Shown: positions 1 to 11,208 of the stretch, one piece after another
Numbering within the stretch: the stretch's first letter is position 1
Layout: every line of letters starts with the position of its first letter
NCBI GenBank assembly: GCA_905331475.1
Contig: CAJNYU010003011.1
Location: 1 to 64,000, forward strand
Reading direction: 5' to 3'
Length of the DNA stretch: 64,000 nucleotides
Source of the DNA: Rotaria socialis
Taxonomy: Eukaryota; Rotifera; Eurotatoria; Philodinida; Philodinidae
Notes under the pieces: generated by a model
Databases searched by the model: none
Told to the model about the DNA's origin: nothing
The model's input: the letters and a program-made list of their open reading frames with translations, nothing else
Program-made: the position numbers and the translations under genes

Positions 1-167
1 AAAAAAAAAAAAAAAATATGAATATATAGAACTTTTGTTGGTGTCATTTCTAATGATTTCTAACATAAAGATTATTTTCTTTAAAATAAAGAATGTCTGA
101 GAAAGAACAAGTATTTATACATATTTTTGACTTATTAATTATTATGGGTATGTTTCTATTTTTTTAG

Positions 168-290
168 GGTGAAGATAGTCGAATAAAACTTATAGTTTAT
201 GAATTAAATGTGGCATTTCAGGAAGGCAGAATCAATATTTTTCAATTTTTTGATGAAGTACAAAAATTTGCAGCCGAATACAAGAAATAG
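168..290 (+). CDS. 3' terminal exon of an unrecognised gene
   Basis: A 41-codon open frame begins right after a T-rich tract ending in AG (acceptor at 166-167) and ends at TAG 288-290. It reads from GEDSRIKL to a lysine-rich end, EYKK, and has the hydrophobic/charged alternation of a helical C-terminus. Upstream exons lie outside the window. I do not recognise the family. The polypyrimidine tract, acceptor and codon-like composition support a real exon; a chance ORF of this length cannot be excluded. Confidence 0.45.
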   Translation, partial: GEDSRIKLIVYELNVAFQEGRINIFQFFDEVQKFAAEYKK

Positions 291-566
291 ATAAATATGA
301 AGTCATTTTTTTCTTCATCATTAACTATTGTTTTTTCCTTGTTGAACTTTCATAAACTCTTGGATACCATATAGTTGATGTACTCTTTTGTGTTTTCATT
401 ATCCAGGACGTTGTTCTTTTTTCGTTATTAATCGACGGTTTTTGTTATTACTCATTGAAATAAGTTGTTATGCATAATTATACTCTTGTGATTCATTATA
501 AAGTTTTTTTTCTATTTGATAAAGTCCTATAAAATGATTTTATAATAGAAAGAGAAAAAGTGCAAA

Positions 567-607
567 GGGTGTGGGTGTGGTCTTCATTGACTATCACACC
601 CACACCC
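567..607. repeat. Hairpin of telomere-like TGTGGG repeats (copy 1)
   Basis: The left arm at 567-579, GGGTGTGGGTGTG, is perfectly complementary to 595-607 across a 15-nt loop. It lies 13 bp beyond the stop codon of the minus-strand 7TM receptor gene, so it would sit at the start of that transcript's 3' UTR. Related hairpins are at 2649-2746, 31746-31790, 46153-46191 and 60596-60644. Confidence 0.85.
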
Positions 608-619
608 TACATGATGCAA

Positions 620-1536
620 TCATTGAATTGGCAACGTTGCGCGGATCATAAGATCAACACACCCGTTACATGGAACATGAAATGTAATCCTCAATAATCG
701 GATGAGTTCATTTCGATAGATTCGACCTGAAAGAATGTAAAGAAAAAATGGTGGGACGAACGACAGATAGAACGGTAGTTTGAATATGATGAAAAGAAAA
801 TATAACAAACTAGTAAATCGAAATTCAATCGCCAGTGACAATATGAGAAAGACCGAACAGAATGGCAGAATAAGAATAAGATGAACGGCTAATTGAAATA
901 GAAGCATTCGCATTAGTTGACTTTCAGTACGACGATGAAAAGCTAGGGCAGGAGTAATTTGTGATTGGTTTACATTATAAATAGTTAACAAGCCGAAACT
1001 ATCATCAGAAACGATCCAATAATGGCGAACATGATCTCACCAATAATCATAAATGCTTGTTGGAATGCTATATCAATATGAGGTACGCATCCAAGTTCAT
1101 TGCTTTGCCTTAGATCGAAGGTTATTAGAGTGCTGATATAAAGTAATGCCAACAGACTGATAAGAAGTATAATTACAAGTCGAGCTATCCCCACACTACT
1201 GGATTTACGTCGTTGGTCATTGAATGAGCTAGCACAGAATCGATCAACTGAAGCAAATAAGATTAAATATACGGAGATGTTTGAACATAAATTCAGAAAA
1301 TAACTAATCAGTTTGCACACAATGTTGGAATGTTTGGATGGACTGATATTATATCCATCGGAAAGCAGATTAATCACGAGTAAAACAGTCAAATAGAAAA
1401 GGTTATTGATAACCATGACAATAAAATATAGAGAAGATGCATGATGAGTGAAAGCAGATCTAGTCAATATAACGATATTGAGTCCATTGCCCAATACACT
1501 CAGAAAGATAATCATTGGAATAGAAATTCGTGTCAT
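620..1536 (-). pseudogene. Rhodopsin-like 7TM receptor, broken by one frameshift
   Basis: Two overlapping minus-strand frames (985-1536, then 620-991) together give one 7TM receptor of about 305 residues. The first holds TM1-TM5, with the TM1 motif VLGNGLNIVIL and a TM3-end DRF (SVDRFCAS) in place of DRY. The second starts at the cytoplasmic end of TM5 (LLTIYNVNQSQ), has the RRTESQLMRMLLFQ entry to TM6, and ends after TM7 with the ILSGRIYRNEL tail. The order resembles FMRFamide-type peptide receptors. The switch is near 985-1000 and no GT-AG intron fits there, so a one-base indel is likely: either a real lesion or an assembly error. An in-frame TGA lies upstream of ATG 1536, which favours that start unless there is another 5' exon. 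The ligand is unknown. Confidence 0.75.
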
Positions 1537-1639
1537 TTCTTCTGCGAATATAAGGGTTCATCAGCCATTTCTCCTCTTTTTGAACTGATAATACTCTGTT
1601 TTATCTTCTTTTCATGTACTTCACTATGTTAATAATTCA

Positions 1640-2560
1640 TTTCTAGCCAAAATCTTACTGAGAAAACGTATGCTTGAGAACCACGTCAGAATTCGTAGAA
1701 ACAGTATCTTCTTAACAGAAAAATAAAATTGCTTGAGAAACAAGAATGCTGATGATCGAGCTATCTAATGTTGCCTAGTACAAGTATGAATTATTGGCGG
1801 TCTTCATGGCTCAAATGAATTACAAAATAATTCAAAATAAATGTTTTAAACCAGAGGCCATATTTTAATTCTCTATCACTAAATATATGCATATATAGTA
1901 TATAAAAATAGCTACTATTTGTATGACTTATTCAGAATATTATTAGTTGCCAACGAACCTATTACACTTCAGTATAATTGACCATGAAGTATCTTAATTC
2001 GCGATTGTCTAGAAGTGCCCACTACTGTCTATAAGAGTCTATAAAAATATACAAGGTGCTACAGTAGTCTATCAGTTGGGTATGCTTTTTTCTGACTGTA
2101 ATTTGTAGCCGTATTTATTTGTACAACCCTTCGAAATATCATTCTCGAAACACTTAAAATCCAACGGAAAACTGTTTTGAAAACATATTCTTTTCTCGTT
2201 TTTGAAATGCTTTCATTGTTGTTCCTAATTAAAATGGTAAATAACGACCGATGTCGATTTTATATTGATTAAACATTACAGCTATTTTTCAAGCAATTGT
2301 ATGCGATTATACTCGCCAACATATTTTAATCCTCTCTGACTTTTTATCTTGCGCTCACACACATAGTTTATTTAATTGAATCAATGCTTATTGTTTATTG
2401 TTATATCGAGATAAATTTAATTAAAACAATAAGTATTAATCACTCGCTTGCTCTTAAGCTTGCTCGCATTAATCTAAATAAAAATAAAAGATAGAAATAT
2501 CTATAGTCTTGAAAGCAATATTGTAATAAATTCAAATAAAAGAAGTCATTATTGATATTT
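1640..2560. other. Intergenic, nothing recognised
   Basis: AT-rich sequence between two minus-strand genes. I see no open frame with a recognisable motif, no RNA gene and no clear terminal repeats. It should include the 5' flank of the 7TM gene. Confidence 0.5.
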
Positions 2561-2648
2561 TTAAGCAAGTATCGAAAATAGGATTTATTTTAGAAATAAG
2601 CTTTAATTGAAATACTTATAATTTTGAATCTTTTGGAAAAACAAAAAA

Positions 2649-2746
2649 GGGTGAGTGGGTGTGGCTGGGTGAGGACTATTGGTGTTTCATTGCTGTGACA
2701 GTCAACACCCACCTTCACCCCTACACTCACATTCACACCCACACCC
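2649..2746. repeat. Degenerate telomere-like hairpin (copy 2)
   Basis: G-rich arm 2649-2674 (GGGTGAGTGGGTGTGG and on) faces a C-rich arm 2704-2746 made of CACCC/ACACCC units. It is longer and less perfect than copy 1. It begins 22 bp past the stop of the minus-strand collar-domain gene, the same relation as copies 1 and 3. Confidence 0.8.
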
Positions 2747-2767
2747 ATAAAATGATGAACTTGCTCG

Positions 2768-5191
2768 TTAGTCTCCAGTGTAAATGATAAAGTCAACGGT
2801 TTGATAAGGTGGCATAATACTAAACGATTGTCCATATCCAGCATAATCTGTTGAACCGCTGATTGAATGACCATGGAGGCCGCCAGCTAAAATTGATATT
2901 CCAGTGTGACCAGTAGGAATTGTATGTGAGTGAACATTTCCGTCATCAAAGTGACCACCGCCATTAGATTTCAGATTAAATCTACCTCCACCGCCGGGTC
3001 TTGTATCGGTTGAACCGCCATGATTGTGTCCTGCATCGTTGATAGAATGAACATGACTGCCTGAACTATCGGCGCTCAACGTTCCTTTGTTGTGTTGATG
3101 GGTTGGTATTTGAGCAACAGTGAGTGTTTGTGTTGAGCTTCCTCCAAAGTTCAAACCAGCCGACTGATTTTTTAGTGGATCGAGACCCAAGGGAAATCAA
3201 CCACGAAAATTCGGTATATTGAACGTTGTTTTTCCGTTCCCGGCACCAAATTTCTCACCAATAACAGAAAATAATCGTTGATATTCAATGCGAGAAAGGG
3301 CTTGCCCATGACAGAAAATCCAAGATTCGGGTAGCGATGATGCATTACCTGAGTACAGTTTGATTTCACCTATGATTTATATATAACACATTTTTGGGAA
3401 TCACGTGGGAGAAAAGGGTTACCGAAAATATTAAATTTTGACAAATGTGAGTTTTTTTTATGAAATCAGTGAGTAAGTAGCGATAAAGTGGAATCCTCTA
3501 TACTCTTCTAATTTTAAAAGGACGATATTGGAGTATGCTCTATATCACATCATAGTAGACAAAATCTTGAGATCCTATTATTTTGTATTATCGCCCATTT
3601 TCTTTCTTATATCCCACTTTTTCAAAATTTTGCAAAGTAAATGGTGCCTCATCTTCGAACTCCTGAATTCCCAGCGTATTCAGTAATAGTGATCTCTTAC
3701 CTGCAAATACCGATGGGCGTATGCTCGGTAGCAATGTACTACTTCGTGTATTTACTGTGCGCACAATAGCTCCGTTGGACTTCTCCGCAATCAGCTGTTT
3801 TGCGATAATTGCCACTTGCAGCCAGTCAGCAATGTCTGTGAGTTTATAAACAGAAAACGACTTCGGGATAAACTTTTCACCCATCCATTCGGTTTCAACA
3901 GATTCTTGGGTGAGCAAATTTTGTATTTCAGTGGCTGAAAAGATCGATTGTGTTGTTGTTAATAGATGATTTGATGATGAACCGGATGATCCACCTCCAC
4001 CTCCACCACTGAAAAAACTTAAAATATTGAAACTACCACTACCCGAAGCACTTGACGCTTGTGCATATGCTTGATTAAAATCAAAATAGTTATCTGAATA
4101 GTTGTGCCGCTGTGTTGCGGTTTGGTTATAGGTAAACAGCTTTTTTAGTTCGTTTGTGATTCGATCAGGATTCAAGTCGGCTGATGACCAAACTTGATCA
4201 TACAGTTTGGCATCAACTTTCGCCTCATTCGAGTAAGCCATACCTGTATGAAAACGATTAGTTGTGTATATGAAGTGCCTATGTCATAACAATACACACC
4301 TTGCTGCAACAATGAGGTAAACTGATCTTCCAAGCCAGCTGCTAAAGATGAAATATTTGAGTTTACATTTTCCATGTATATCATTTTCTTTACGTTGGTT
4401 ACATATTTGCTCACAAACGATGACCCTTGATTTCGATGAATGTACTTGGCGTTTTTGCTTCCACCGTCTGCAGTTGTCTTGCTGAGTACATTCTTCAACT
4501 GGTCACCGGTAATCGAAATCATATTCATTGTGATTTGTTTGAAGCCGGAAAAGTAGAAGGCTAGCTCAACTTCATAATATCCATCGAGAATATTGTCAAC
4601 GATTAATTCGGCAGTGTTTGACGAAGAACATCGAAACCAAAGTTGCATTGTGAGCGTATTTGGATTGATGATACGAAAGGGATGAACCCCTTCGACCGGA
4701 GAGTTACTGCCTTTTACGATCCAGGCCATCATTGAATCAATCATAAGTGGAGCAACGGTCCAGAATTTCGCATATTGCGAAATCGATAAATCATATTTAG
4801 CGACAATAGCTTTTCTTGCTATCTCGACAATATTTGCACTGCTCAATATTAATTTCATATGAACTTCATTATTACTACTGAACAACCATTTATCGTCATT
4901 GTTGTTATTTTTTTCTGGTAGCATAATTGGCACAAAGTAGAAAATCCACTTTTGCGGTGACCCTACATTTTCATTTTCGTTCGACAGAGCCGCGTACACA
5001 TATACCTGATTGTTGTCATAATTGAAGATCGTCAGTATTTGAGTACTTACTACAGCAGTTCCCAAGCTTGGACTATCCATGGATTCGACTAACGATCCCG
5101 ATTCTTCCGATGGAAGCATGCCATTTGTCTCCCGCTCATTCCAGACAACAAGGGTAAAAAAAAGGACACTAACTAAATAATAACCAGTCAT
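2768..5191 (-). pseudogene. Secreted protein with C-terminal phage tail-collar domain, one in-frame stop
   Basis: Three exons fit in phase: 5191-4300, 4243-3701 and 3369-2768. Donors are CAAG|GTGTGT and GCAG|GTAAGA; both introns are phase 1. The N-terminus (MTGYYLVSVLFFTLVV) is a signal peptide, followed by about 450 residues I do not recognise, with an SG-rich linker. Exon 3 is a tail-collar (microcystin-dependent protein type) domain: a start like GEIKLYSGNA, a WIFCHGQAL segment, His-rich motifs (THQHN, HVH, GHNHG, VHSH, LHGH) and the family's ending MPPYQTVDFIIYTG. TGA at 3197-3199 falls where the family's LRGR motif has Arg, consistent with CGA to TGA. If intron 2 is retained, the protein ends at 3588 without the collar. 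A phage-like domain on an intron-bearing secreted protein suggests transfer followed by domestication. Copy 2 of the GT hairpin lies just downstream. Confidence 0.7.
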
Positions 5192-5199
5192 TATTCTAC

Positions 5200-6450
5200 A
5201 GTATTTCAGAAGTAACAGCTAATGCCAGTATGGCATTCAACATTCAGAATGGGAAAAGAATATATTTCGTAGTTAAATTTTAGTATTATACATAGATAAA
5301 ACGATTAGGCTCAAGCGATGCCTTATCTTTGAAGCATAGTTCTGAAATAATCGTAATCGTAAATATTTGGAAAACCTTATGGTACAACAGAATTTTGATT
5401 TTCTTCCCTCCTTTCTTATCACACAAGTGATGAAGGGATTGAAAGTCGTTTTGACAACAAGTGACAATAACAGAATGTAGTAGTACATGAGATTTAATTC
5501 GAATCCTCTAATCCTTTAAACAAATCTAGAACTTTTAATCAGAACTTTTATTTTAATGTAATGCGAAAATTTTCTCATGTGGGTGCGAGTCTGGGGATAT
5601 GCGAGTGAGTTTTTGCTCTGAATGAGGATGTCATTGTGCTTGTGGCTTGTTTTTGCATTACACCCACCCCATTTGCTTCAAAGCCAAAATATGTATGCCC
5701 GTGGCAAAAATTTTTCTCAAGCCCTTGATGAAAAAATTGAACTTAAATAGAGTTTTTTTGGGTTAAAACTATCGACAGCTCATCAGCCAAAAAACAAACA
5801 AAGAAGAAGTTTTAATAGTATCTTTTGTTTTGAGACCTTTAATGTCAAAAATGCATATTTATTATTATTTCATTAAGCACGATTTCTATTCGTCTTATTC
5901 TTTTCTTGTTTTGAATTGAATCCGAAAGTCATGGGTCATAGAAAATGACTAGTGATCTAACAAGTTATGAGGTAAACCATAGAGGAGAAGAATTAGTGTG
6001 TGATGATTAATAACCATCCCATTTTACACTCGCTCTAGATGAACTTCCCTAAAGAAATATGAGCTAGAGACAACAAATGTCTAACGTGACAATCAACACT
6101 TGCTATTTTTTACAAGAAATTTGCCAAGTTTAAAAACAGATCATCGCATAAGTCTCATGAAATCAATCAACTGTTTGATCGGTAGATCCTTTTTTCAATT
6201 CATCTCTATTGAAACCGATTTAATGCTATCGGATGTTTCACTTCATATTGATGAGAGTATGCTTTAGGATGAGACCAACCCGTTTACATTGTCAGTATGA
6301 TCCTATGCATTTGTGGCTCATAAATATCAAACTTGAATTTCGAGATCGAAAAGGATAAATCTCAATCCAGCATACGAATGAAGTATTTCTCATAATTTTA
6401 TTTGAGATAAACCATGAAGCTATGAAAACTTATCTTCTCCGAATAGAAAA
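5200..6450. other. Intergenic; weak GT-rich inverted motif
   Basis: This is the 5' flank of the collar gene. TGTGGGTG near 5578-5585 and CACCCACC at 5661-5668 form a weak stem of the GT-hairpin type, too degenerate to count as a copy. The open frame at 5273-5488 has no recognisable motif. Nothing else stands out. Confidence 0.45.
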
Positions 6451-6454
6451 GATA

Positions 6455-7140
6455 CAGAAACGAAGGAGGGAGGTGGATAAGGCCGTTTTGTGCCCTCCCC
6501 CCCTCAGATTTGAATTATTTCTGTTAGCTATTAATCACGGATCGTTCTTAATCAATTTTTTTTACCTGGGGTACCTCACAGGCATCATCAAAAAACAAAT
6601 TTGTTTTTTCACTAGCCAAAGTCAGATGTGATTGTTGATTTAAAGGTATTGATTAAGAATATCACAATATGAGCTTTGAAAATTTATTTATTCCTTATAA
6701 AACCTAAACCACTCCCTGCACCCTATTTTTCATTGTTTGGGCCCTCATAGAATAGCAACACCATAAAATGTATCTTACAGAAAAAAACAGGGATTCCGCG
6801 TCAGAATTTGACTTCTTTGTCATCATATGCGTCTTTCTTCATTGTGAACATAGACATATTTGGTGAGAAGGCGTCAAAATTTCAAAGCTCTTATTGTGAT
6901 ATTTGTAATCAATACCCTTAAATCTACAATTACATCTGGCGTTGGCTCGTGAAAAAACAAATTTTGTTTTAGATGATACCTGTGGGATCCCCAGCCAAAA
7001 TAAATCGTCAATGTCGATTTTCGAGAAACAAAGTTAAAAAATTGACCAAGGACGATCCCTGATCAATGGCTGATAGAAATAGTTCCAATCTGAGGAGAAA
7101 GCAGGTCGCAAAACGGCCTTATCCACTCTCTTCCTTTCTT
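6455..7140. repeat. Palindromic dispersed element, about 690 bp
   Basis: Arm 6455-6685 is an imperfect inverted copy of 6877-7140, around a 190-bp centre. Shared blocks in both arms are GTGGATAAGGCCGTTTTG, CACAGG.ATCATC, GCCAGATGTAATTG-like and GGTATTGATTA. A single-arm relative is at about 57655-57870. The outline is of a fold-back MITE; I could not find a target-site duplication. Confidence 0.75.
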
Positions 7141-7144
7141 TTTT

Positions 7145-8250
7145 TTATTCTTTTTCTGCCATAACTTTTAATATTTTTTTGTTTTTCATCAACATTGATG
7201 TCAACATAAAAAGAAATCGCTAAAAGCATCATCGTCCTTGAAAACAATGTGGTGTCCTTTTCATTTTTCTATCACTGGTAGTATTTGCTTTGTTAAATTT
7301 TAACAATTGTTCAGTCATCAGGAACTGGAACTGGTTTTTTTTAAACAATTTCAGCGCCACACTAATGATTTTGTTGGCACTCAATGATTATTTACAAATA
7401 TAATTCATCAATTTAGAAGCTGATATTTATTGATTTATTTTAGGCTTTTATACAAGTTTACATCAGTGGCAAATTAGACAATACCCACCGCTGTTTTACA
7501 TAAACATGTATAAGAAAATTATTTAGTTTTTTTGGATTCATTCCTATTTTTAGAGAAAGATAATGATAAAATATTTTCTCTGCACCTTTAGATAGAATGA
7601 AACAATTGAAAATCAAAATGACTAGCGAATAGAATTCATTAGTTTATCAAGAAAAGAAGTATTACATTTTACAAGTAAGCTACAAATAAATACATAGTTT
7701 TCTTAATATTTTTAGTAAAAGAATCCAAAAATTAACTTGAGCGATCTTCATGATAGTGACGAAAGCTAAATGCAAGAACGAATTAAAGAGAATATACTAT
7801 TGTATCATGCTGAATTTGGCGAAAATTGATAGATGTTTTTACATAGTTTACCAGGCAGATTATTTTTGCTAAATTTAGGTCGAATTCCATAATACTGGAT
7901 TGCTATGAATAGAAATAAATAACATAGAGGATTTTTACTAGAATGCCAAAAGTTCCCTAGATATGCAAAGAATTATTTAGACGTATGTTATGCTTTCACA
8001 TTTGATTAATGAAGAAAAAATGTTGCTATGCTTATGGCTATTATTTCATGTAGACATTATAATATTTTCGTTAAATATCGATCTTTGCTGACTACACTAA
8101 TGATACATATAGACTTGATAGTATATTTAAGAGTATGAACATATCCAAACGCGCCTGCTTACATTTATACTTTATCGAATATATACGAACTTGAAAAATG
8201 TCGTTTATTGACGATGGCAGTTTGATGTAGAAAGTTTTGAAAAACAAAAC
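7145..8250. other. Intergenic, nothing recognised
   Basis: AT-rich sequence with short random open frames only. No gene, RNA or repeat could be supported. Confidence 0.5.
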
Positions 8251-8254
8251 TTCT

Positions 8255-8621
8255 ATCCCATGTCGCGAATACTGCTTCAATTTTTGCGGTAAACCGCGGT
8301 AATTTTAGAAAAGCGGTAAATTTTTATGAAAAGGGAGCCGGTAACCGGAGCGGTAATACCGCGGTTAACCGCTAGTTTTTCCGGTACCCTTTTTTTACCG
8401 TCATCATATAAGAAAAAAAGATGCCTAAAATAGCCCGATCAATGACTTTTAGCAACAATTTTTTTATAAACGCTCAGCGAACCGGTTAATTGAAAAATAC
8501 CGGCGGTAAACCACGGTGTTTCCCGAAACCCCCGGTTTACCGCGGTAAATTTGTGTTGATGGGAGCCGGTAACCGGAGCGGTAAAACCGTCAATTTTGCT
8601 CCGTTTTTTCCAACATGGGAT
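8255..8621. repeat. MITE-like element of GGTAAACCG words
   Basis: About 350 bp packed with GCGGTAAACCGCGG-like palindromes (CCGGTAACCGG, ACCGCGGT, GGTTTACC) in both orientations. The ends carry a 9-bp inverted repeat, ATCCCATGT at 8255-8263 and ACATGGGAT at 8613-8621. It is GC-richer than its surroundings. It resembles a non-autonomous DNA transposon with dense internal transposase-site-like words. I found no clear target-site duplication. Confidence 0.6.
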
Positions 8622-8942
8622 GTAGCACTGTAGTGCCTTTTGGACTTTTGCCTTGCATAGATCTTATCATAAAAATAAATAGTTATTTTCATAGTATTTT
8701 TTAAGCCAAATTGAATTCACACCTACATCCTACCGTAAAATCTTCCACACCAAGTGTTTCATCAAATAAAGCAATTCTGAGTATAATGTATGTAAACATC
8801 TCATTTACGATTTAGCTTTTCATGATACTGATTTTTTATATTCCATAGTCGTAGAATTCCTTTTTCTCCATTAATAAATTGGTAACAAATCGCAAAATAA
8901 TCCTTCAATTAATAAATTTAGAGTTTAAAAGCAAACCTTCTC

Positions 8943-10260
8943 ATGGATAATTATGAATATGTGAATAAATCGAATATCAACAATGACTTTATATGTGAAA
9001 TATGTAAAAATCCATTTATTGACCCTGTTGCTTTACCAGAACCATGTGAACAAACATTCTGTTTCAAATGTATTCAACTGAATCTTGAAAATCATTCACA
9101 GAATTGTTTACAATGTAATAAAAAATCTTTATCAAATGCAGATTTAAAAAAAGAAAGTCTTATTGTACGAAAAACTCTCGATAATCTTCCTGTGAAATGT
9201 CGTTCTTGTTTTCAAGAAAATATTCGACGAGCAAAATTTTCGCAACATATGCAAGAAATTTGTCCGAAAAGACGCGTTTGTTGTTCAGCTAGCAATATCC
9301 AATGCCCATGGCATGGACCTTACGATCAATTCCATCGTCACGTTAATAAATGTCCCTATGAACAAATTCGCCCTCTTCTTAGTAAACTAATCAATGATGC
9401 TGCACGCCTTGATCAATTGAGTCAACTTCAAACAAAAATTCAGGATCTTGAAAATAACTTTCAACAACTACAAAATCAGATGGAACAAACGGAAAACGAA
9501 AATAAAAGTTTACGTGAAAAACTAAATGAAATGGAAAAATTTGAAATTGAAAATAAAATTTTATATGAAAAAATAAGTAAAATGGAAAAAGTTGGAATTG
9601 AAAATGAAAGTTTACGTGAAAAAATAAGTGAAATGGACAAAATTGAAATTGAAAATAAATATTTAAAAGAAAAGACAAATAAATTAATCGATGAAAAACA
9701 ATTAATACATGATCAATATGATCAATATAAGAAAAACAATAATGATGTTGGTATGGAATTCAGCAGGCTTACTAGTTCCTTACAACACGTATCTAATCTA
9801 ATTGAATATATTGAAAATGAAAATCAAGTTCTTCAAGAAAATCTGAATGAATTGAATTATTATGATGTAAATAATCGAACTCTATTGAAATCTTTTCAAC
9901 AACAACAACAAATGGAAACTGATTCTCTTCAGGAAATGAATCAATCTTTGAAAGAACAAATATTACATTATGAAAACGAACGTGAAGAAATAAATCAATG
10001 CTTCCAACAAATCCAAACAGACAAACATCAAATGTTTACACAGGGTCTTCTCTATAAGGCAGAGATTACTAATTTAAACGCATTAAATCAACGTTTGAAA
10101 GAAAAATTATCTGACTATGAAACAGAGCTTCAGCAATCAAATCAATATTGTCAACAACTTCAAGATCAATCTATTAGCGATAAAGATAAAATTGAAGAAC
10201 TGGTGATTAATATTAAACGATTAGAAGCAAAATTATACTTACCAGCTAGTCAACCATATC
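8943..10260 (+). CDS. RING/TRAF-type zinc finger, long coiled-coil protein
   Basis: ATG 8943 opens a 439-residue frame. Residues about 19-58 form a RING-like finger (CEICKNPF, PCEQTFCFKC, NCLQC). The usual PCGHTFC has Gln for His here (PCEQTFC), so one zinc ligand of a classical RING is missing. Residues about 85-140 hold TRAF-type Cys/His fingers (VKCRSC, HMQEICP, CPWHG, HVNKCPYE). From about 150 to 435 it is heptad-rich coiled coil with local repeats of SLREKI-E-KIEIENK type. The plain frame runs to TAA 10346, but a strong donor (TATC|GTAAGT) at 10260/10261 suggests splicing to the leucine-rich repeat region from 10493 (phase 1, acceptor TTCTATAG). TRAF-like E3 ligase or scaffold is the family-based guess; ligase activity is doubtful without the His. 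Confidence 0.75.
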
Positions 10261-10440
10261 GTAAGTTTACTAAAATCCTCACAGCCGGTACCGAAATAAT
10301 GTGGTTCCGCATATCTCTAGTCTACACACTCCTGATTTTCAAATAATTAATGTGCTCCTATGTAGAAATATTGCATACAAATCGGAGTCTTACTTCAATT
10401 TTTTTAAAAGTAATAACGACTCTAGTTAATATTTGAAGAT

Positions 10441-11208
10441 ATGCAGAATAGTGCTGCAACTGAACAGAGATTGAGTGATTTTAATTCTATAGGAAATGTT
10501 TTTTCGATGTCAAATTTATTTTTAGAAATACCTGAAAAAAATAAAAACATTGAAACTAATCGACTTGAAGAATTCATTGACAAATGCCAATCATATTTAA
10601 TGGTTAATTTAAATAGTGAACAAATAAATGATGATAATATTGAAGTTGTTATTAAAGCAGCTTTAATTAAAAAACAATGCCAATCATTGATATTGTGGAA
10701 TAACCATTTAACATGTTATTCAATATCGAGATTATCGTCTGCATTGAGTATGAATAAAAGTTTAACAAAATTGAGTATTTCAAAAAATCATTTATCCGAT
10801 TCAGCTATAAAAGATTTATCTGAATCGCTTTCATTTAACAACTGCACATTAAAACAATTAGTTCTTTCGTCAAATGAAATAACTGATCAAGGTCTTATCT
10901 ATTTATCGGATATGCTAAAAACTAATGAGCATTTAATTGTACTTGGATTACAAGACAATAAAATAACTGATAAAGCTATTCAATATTTGTCTCAAATTAT
11001 TCAATTTAAAAATCAAGTTATCGAAGAAATATCTTTATATTCAAATAAATCAATAACAGACGGTAGTGTTGATGATATATTTGATATGATTAGACATAAT
11101 CAATCATTGAAAACATTTTGGATATGGGATTGTCAATTATCGGAACAAGGCAAAGATAAACTTCAGCAATCTATTCAGGATAAAAATAATTTTGACCTTC
11201 AAGTCTAA
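10441..11208 (+). CDS. Leucine-rich-repeat (RNase-inhibitor type) protein or second exon of the RING gene
   Basis: The frame from ATG 10441 gives 255 residues. From about residue 85 it has at least four LRR_RI repeats with the LxLxxNxIxDxGhxxLxxhL pattern (SLTKLSISKNHLSDSAIKDL, QLVLSSNEITDQGLIYL, VLGLQDNKITDKAIQYL, EISLYSNKSITDG). Such domains bind proteins. The first 17 codons may be intronic: an acceptor ending at 10492 puts this frame in phase with the upstream RING gene and would make a protein of about 677 residues (RING, TRAF fingers, coiled coil, LRR). Both models are open; codon use is the same on both sides. Confidence 0.7.
   Translation: MQNSAATEQRLSDFNSIGNVFSMSNLFLEIPEKNKNIETNRLEEFIDKCQSYLMVNLNSEQINDDNIEVVIKAALIKKQCQSLILWNNHLTCYSISRLSSALSMNKSLTKLSISKNHLSDSAIKDLSESLSFNNCTLKQLVLSSNEITDQGLIYLSDMLKTNEHLIVLGLQDNKITDKAIQYLSQIIQFKNQVIEEISLYSNKSITDGSVDDIFDMIRHNQSLKTFWIWDCQLSEQGKDKLQQSIQDKNNFDLQV

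Noticed and set aside
5273..5488. 71-residue minus-strand frame upstream of the collar gene
   Set aside because: No recognisable domain; length expected by chance in this composition.
5578..5668. TGTGGGTG / CACCCACC as a sixth GT hairpin
   Set aside because: The complementarity is short and imperfect, with a loop over 70 nt.
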